A stretch of DNA of 9,796 nt from Planctomycetota bacterium (GTDB lineage Bacteria > Planctomycetota > GCA-002687715 > DRQF01), in contig WFTN01000121.1 of the NCBI GenBank assembly GCA_015485455.1, positions 1-9,796 of the forward strand, read 5' to 3'. Positions 7,101 through 9,796 of the stretch are shown here, one piece after another; positions within the stretch are counted from its first letter, which is position 1; the number at the start of each line of letters is the position of its first letter. The position numbers and the translations under genes were made by a program. Below the pieces are notes generated by a model. That model was given only the letters and a program-made list of their open reading frames with translations, made no database searches and was not told where the DNA came from.

Positions 7101-8672
7101 TTAGTCCAAATACTTGTGGTAACCGCTGCGGTAGAGCTGAGATAAGACGGGGTCATTGAGGCGATTGATCTTCGTTGGCACGGGTTCCATGTCCTTCGGG
7201 AAGTTGAATAGGCTGCTCAAGGTTTCAGTGGTGAGGAAGTTGGTTTTCACCGATATCTTGATGCTATCGACATCGATGGGGCGCCGGGAGGCCATGACGA
7301 AACCCCAAGTTCCGAACGTTGGAATATAAGCATGGTAAGGCCTTGAGTAGAATCGTTCGCTCATCCCTCCTCCTGTTGTGGTCCGAACAGACTGGAGAGT
7401 CTTGTTGATACACCAGAAGGCTTCTCGGGACCTGAAGGGGCTGGTGGCTTGGGTAGCAAGAGTCCCATTTTCTGCAAGATGACTCAAACAAAGGCGATAG
7501 AAAGCTTCGGAGTAGAGTTTCGAGAGGGCGCTCTCCGATGGATCAGGCAAATCGATCAAGATAACGTCGAAAACCTCGTTGGTTTCACTTAAGAAGGCCA
7601 TGGCATCGGTGTTTTGGATTCGCATTTTCTCAGAACGAAGAGAGTTGTCGTTGAGTTCCCTGAGCACCACGCGGTTGGAGAACAGGTCGGTGACCATGGG
7701 GTCCAAGTCCACCAAGGTGATTCTTCTTACATCCCCAAATTTCAGCACTTGTCGAGCGAGTAGACCGTCACCACCACCGAGGATGAGAACTTCATCACGC
7801 TTTTCTGCGGATGAGAGGGCGGGGATGGCCAAAGCTTCGTGATAACGATATTCATCGACGCTCGAGAATTGGAGATGTCCGTTCAGATAGAGGCGTGTGT
7901 CATTTCTCCAACGAGTTAAGACGACTTGTTGATAGCGACTGGCTGAGGAGAAGATCACCTCATCTTGATAGACACGGTTCTCGAATTCTTTCACCATGCT
8001 TCCGGCCACGGCGGTTGCAGTGATGAGTGTGACAAGTGAAATGATGACGGCAATCGTCAGACCTTTTTGCCGACCTCTCATTTGCCTTTTGAGGTTGTGT
8101 AGGAGGATGGCCGCTACCAAGACGTTGGTAATGCCGACGACCAGGGAAGATCGTACTAAGCCCAACTGAGGTAAGAGGAAGAATGGGAAGACAATGGAAG
8201 CGACCAGAGCTCCGGCATAGTCGACGGAGAAGACATTGGCCACCGTGACCCGCAATGACCGCACTTCTTCTAACAGTCGGATGACAAGGGGTATCTCTAA
8301 GCCAACCAGAGCGCCAATGATAAAAACATGGGCAATGAGAACTGGAACATAGAGGTCTGTAAACGCGAAAGAGGCGAATCCGGCGAGGGCGCTGAATCCC
8401 CCAACCACGCCAATGAGGAGCTCAATGGTCACGAACCAAAAAACTAAATGATCCTTCAAGAAACGACTCAGGAAGGATCCTACTCCCATGGAAGTCAGAA
8501 ATAGCCCAATCGTCAATGAGAACTGAGTCGTCGAGTCCCCTAAGAGGTAAGAAGACAACGTGCCAGCAATGAGCTCATACACTAAGCCGCAGATCGCAAT
8601 GACGAATACTGACGTCAAGACAACTGCCGAGGCCATCGCCGTCTGTTGCGACTCTTCTGTGAATTCGTTCAT
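7101..8672 (-). CDS. speE: Membrane-fused polyamine aminopropyltransferase (spermidine synthase family)
   Basis: This 523-residue protein joins a membrane domain to a cytoplasmic aminopropyltransferase. The N-terminal 225 residues hold about seven hydrophobic helices (near 14-36, 50-70, 76-100, 106-130, 150-168, 172-192, 205-225). The catalytic part has the entry motif RLYLNGHLQFSSVDEYRYHE (260-279) and GGGDG (299-303) for decarboxylated SAM. VDLDP follows at 321-325, and IDLPDP (373-378) carries the expected catalytic aspartate D374. LYSEAFYRLC follows as in spermidine synthases. It should transfer the aminopropyl group made available by SpeD, encoded next. The acceptor (putrescine or another amine) cannot be read from sequence. 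The start overlaps the DUF350 stop by one base (TAATG) with no ribosome site of its own. The C-terminal 60 residues after GFVMAS are an extra tail. The role of the membrane domain is unknown; anchoring or transport of the product are options. Confidence 0.92.
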   Translation of the reverse strand: MNEFTEESQQTAMASAVVLTSVFVIAICGLVYELIAGTLSSYLLGDSTTQFSLTIGLFLTSMGVGSFLSRFLKDHLVFWFVTIELLIGVVGGFSALAGFASFAFTDLYVPVLIAHVFIIGALVGLEIPLVIRLLEEVRSLRVTVANVFSVDYAGALVASIVFPFFLLPQLGLVRSSLVVGITNVLVAAILLHNLKRQMRGRQKGLTIAVIISLVTLITATAVAGSMVKEFENRVYQDEVIFSSASRYQQVVLTRWRNDTRLYLNGHLQFSSVDEYRYHEALAIPALSSAEKRDEVLILGGGDGLLARQVLKFGDVRRITLVDLDPMVTDLFSNRVVLRELNDNSLRSEKMRIQNTDAMAFLSETNEVFDVILIDLPDPSESALSKLYSEAFYRLCLSHLAENGTLATQATSPFRSREAFWCINKTLQSVRTTTGGGMSERFYSRPYHAYIPTFGTWGFVMASRRPIDVDSIKISVKTNFLTTETLSSLFNFPKDMEPVPTKINRLNDPVLSQLYRSGYHKYLD

Positions 8673-8887
8673 TAGCGAATGACGGCGGCGATCATGATGC
8701 TAATGGCGATCATCGCTCCGGCAATGATAATCCCCAATGACGTATTTTGATCTTCTTCGATTTCTTTGCGAATGGAGAAGGGGACGACCTTCTCCATCAC
8801 AATGATTCCGAAACCTAAGAGCAAAAAGCCCAAAATGGCATAGATGACTGTCAGTAAAATCTGGTTGAATTCGTGTGACCAATTCAT
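8672..8887 (-). CDS. DUF350 family two-helix membrane protein (YjfL-like)
   Basis: This is a 71-residue integral membrane protein. Helix 1 spans about residues 10-31 (LLTVIYAILGFLLLGFGIIV). A charged loop, EKVVPFSIRKEIEEDQNTSL, is followed by helix 2 (about 49-70, GIIIAGAMIAISIMIAAVIR). The KEIEEDQN-then-GIII pattern directly before the second helix is the recognisable signature of DUF350. This is the short single-unit form; YjfL of E. coli is about twice as long. Function is not known for the family. It often sits beside DUF4178, spermidine synthase, SpeD or PspA-type genes, which fits here. It starts with ATG behind a good AGGAGAG site, and its TAA shares a base with the ATG of the aminopropyltransferase. 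It probably acts with that enzyme in the inner membrane, which is an inference from context. Confidence 0.87.
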   Translation of the reverse strand: MNWSHEFNQILLTVIYAILGFLLLGFGIIVMEKVVPFSIRKEIEEDQNTSLGIIIAGAMIAISIMIAAVIR

Positions 8888-8895
8888 GAAATGTT

Positions 8896-8902
8896 CTCTC
8901 CT
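8896..8902 (-). promoter_or_regulatory. Ribosome binding site of the DUF350 gene
   Basis: On the minus strand AGGAGAG lies 8 bases before the ATG at 8887. It is the clearest ribosome site inside the cluster. The downstream aminopropyltransferase and speD lack their own, so this site may drive translation of the distal part. Confidence 0.6.
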
Positions 8903-8917
8903 ATTTCCGTCTGTTTC

Positions 8918-9118
8918 TTACTTGCCTCGAAGAAGTCCGCCGCCCATGAAGTAACGGGTGCGATAGCGACCACGCCTATTTGTCTTGGCAGATCCTTCCC
9001 GAATGCTGATGGGTTTCTTGACTGGTTTTGGGATTCCCAATCCGGAGGCAGATGCTCGGACTGCTGTGTATGATAGGCCAACCATGAGGGCAACGAGTGC
9101 CCACGTTTTCTTGTTCAT
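8918..9118 (-). CDS. Small secreted, strongly basic peptide of unknown function
   Basis: This 66-residue product has a clear Sec signal peptide: MNKK, a hydrophobic core TWALVALMVGLSYTAV, then RASA with probable cleavage after A24. The mature 42 residues contain about 12 Lys/Arg and one Glu. They include a Pro/Lys part (GIPKPVKKPISIREG), an Arg/Tyr part (TNRRGRYRTRYF) and a Gly-rich end (MGGGLLRGK). There are no cysteines and no family I recognise. The start is set by a TAATG junction with the upstream gene and a GGAG 6 bases before the ATG; a start four codons further upstream is less likely. It lies 30 bases before the DUF350 gene. A cationic envelope peptide could bind anionic lipid, polysaccharide or nucleic acid, or be a substrate of a neighbour; none of this is shown. 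Coupled position and signal peptide argue for a real gene. Confidence 0.72.
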   Translation of the reverse strand: MNKKTWALVALMVGLSYTAVRASASGLGIPKPVKKPISIREGSAKTNRRGRYRTRYFMGGGLLRGK

Positions 9119-9796
9119 TATTCGCTCCAACGTTTGCCTTCAAACGTGAGTTTGGGAATGAGTATGATGAAGATCCATATGAGGCAAAAGACCATGAGAA
9201 TCACGAAGTATCGGCTGAGGATGATTTCTTCTCGAACAATAACAGTGACGTTGTAATTTTGATTCGTGAGTTGGTTGTCCGCGGTTTCTCCAGAGCCCGC
9301 AACCCCCTTCACTAGGAGCTTATAGAGTCCTGGCTTCTCGATACGAACTGGCACAGTGTCTTCTCGGCTGCCCTCCGACCAATCGGGGCCGTGGTAGTAT
9401 GACATCTGGGTTGAGAAATCCATGACCGCTCGGTCCTCTTCGTCCACAAGGGCGACATCGAGATAGACCCATTCGTTGTTTATGTTCGACCGGAATTCAA
9501 ACTCAACGAGGCAGGGTGCGGTGGCGATTTCGAATTCCTTGGTGACGAATTCTTGATCGTATTGAGCTCGCTCTAAGTAGATTTCGTCTTTAAGTCTTTG
9601 GCCCGTGGTGGTGGACCACACCAGAAGCAGGATGCTTAAGCAGCAAAAGAAGGTCATGACGACAAGGGATTGCTTCTTGAATGGAGTTGTTATGTATTCC
9701 TGGCAGGCGCCTACGCCACGGGCAGGTGGCAGATCTTTGATGCTGATGCCGAATGCTTGGGCGACTTCATCTCGATCAACATACTGTCCTTGCGAC
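9118..9796 (-). CDS. DUF4178-like membrane protein, C-terminal part (gene runs off the window)
   Basis: The reading frame is open from the right edge, giving 225 visible residues. The ATG at 9657 is probably internal: 46 codons upstream of it have no stop and read SQGQYVDRDEVAQAFG and LPPARGVGA. These resemble, from memory, the SLGEYV..EEV..AFG..LPPPRGVAP stretch that ends DUF4178 domains. PFKKQS then leads into a helix (VVMTFFCCLSILLLVW, about visible residues 45-60). About 135 residues of likely beta structure outside the cytoplasm follow, with YYHGPDWSEGSREDTVPV and KPGLYKLLV. A second helix at about 196-214 and a short basic tail (FEGKRWSE) end the protein. So the expected layout is a cytoplasmic DUF4178 part, helix, external beta domain, helix. 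Its stop overlaps the next start (TAATG). The function of DUF4178 is unknown. The family call rests on pattern memory and is likely but not certain. Confidence 0.75.
   Translation of the reverse strand, partial: SQGQYVDRDEVAQAFGISIKDLPPARGVGACQEYITTPFKKQSLVVMTFFCCLSILLLVWSTTTGQRLKDEIYLERAQYDQEFVTKEFEIATAPCLVEFEFRSNINNEWVYLDVALVDEEDRAVMDFSTQMSYYHGPDWSEGSREDTVPVRIEKPGLYKLLVKGVAGSGETADNQLTNQNYNVTVIVREEIILSRYFVILMVFCLIWIFIILIPKLTFEGKRWSE
9125..9128 (-). promoter_or_regulatory. Ribosome binding site of the small basic peptide gene
   Basis: On the minus strand GGAG lies 6 bases before the ATG at 9118 and inside the last codons of the upstream gene. It supports the TAATG start over the in-frame ATG at 9130. 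Confidence 0.5.

Noticed and set aside
8884..9093. 69-residue minus-strand frame overlapping the small peptide gene
   Set aside because: It has no signal peptide or coupling, overlaps the DUF350 start, and is in another frame from the better supported TAATG-coupled peptide.
9118..9657. Stand-alone secreted 179-residue protein starting at ATG 9657
   Set aside because: The frame stays open to the window edge with DUF4178-like residues, and no ribosome site is seen before 9657.

Overview
The window reads as a compact bacterial chromosome segment with about half G+C, little spacer DNA and tight gene junctions. It uses GTG and TTG starts as well as ATG, and it carries a lipobox and Sec signal peptides, so the cell is probably Gram-negative-like. 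The secreted beta-helix protein with an 'anchor Q'-like tail, plus the style of the housekeeping proteins, suggests Planctomycetota or a similar environmental lineage. That taxonomic call is an inference, not something shown directly. No tRNA, rRNA, CRISPR array, insertion sequence or phage gene was seen, and no stretch above about 150 bases lacks a gene.

Plus-strand half (1-4750): lepA (elongation factor 4) is followed by hemW (radical-SAM heme chaperone family) with a 4-base ATGA stop/start overlap, so the two are translationally coupled. After a 141-base spacer comes a secreted right-handed beta-helix repeat protein of about 529 residues with an unassigned C-terminal domain. It converges on the minus-strand genes at about 4750-4787.

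Minus-strand half (9796 down to 4787): transcription runs from the right edge leftwards. First comes a five-gene cluster: a DUF4178-like membrane protein (running off the window), a 66-residue secreted very basic peptide, a 71-residue DUF350 two-helix membrane protein, a seven-helix membrane-fused aminopropyltransferase (spermidine-synthase family), and pyruvoyl S-adenosylmethionine decarboxylase (SpeD). The junctions are a 1-base overlap, 29 bases, a 1-base overlap and 14 bases, so this is almost certainly one operon. After a 103-base gap follow a lipoprotein cyclophilin-type peptidyl-prolyl isomerase and then ychF, the ribosome-binding ATPase; these are ordinary housekeeping genes.

The most interesting part is the polyamine-linked cluster. 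SpeD makes decarboxylated S-adenosylmethionine and the membrane-anchored synthase would move its aminopropyl group onto an amine acceptor. The DUF4178 and DUF350 membrane proteins and the cationic peptide suggest that the product is made or used at the membrane or envelope rather than only as cytoplasmic spermidine. DUF350/DUF4178/SpeE/SpeD neighbourhoods recur in bacteria from what I know of these families, but their job is unresolved. The small basic secreted peptide is the least described member here.
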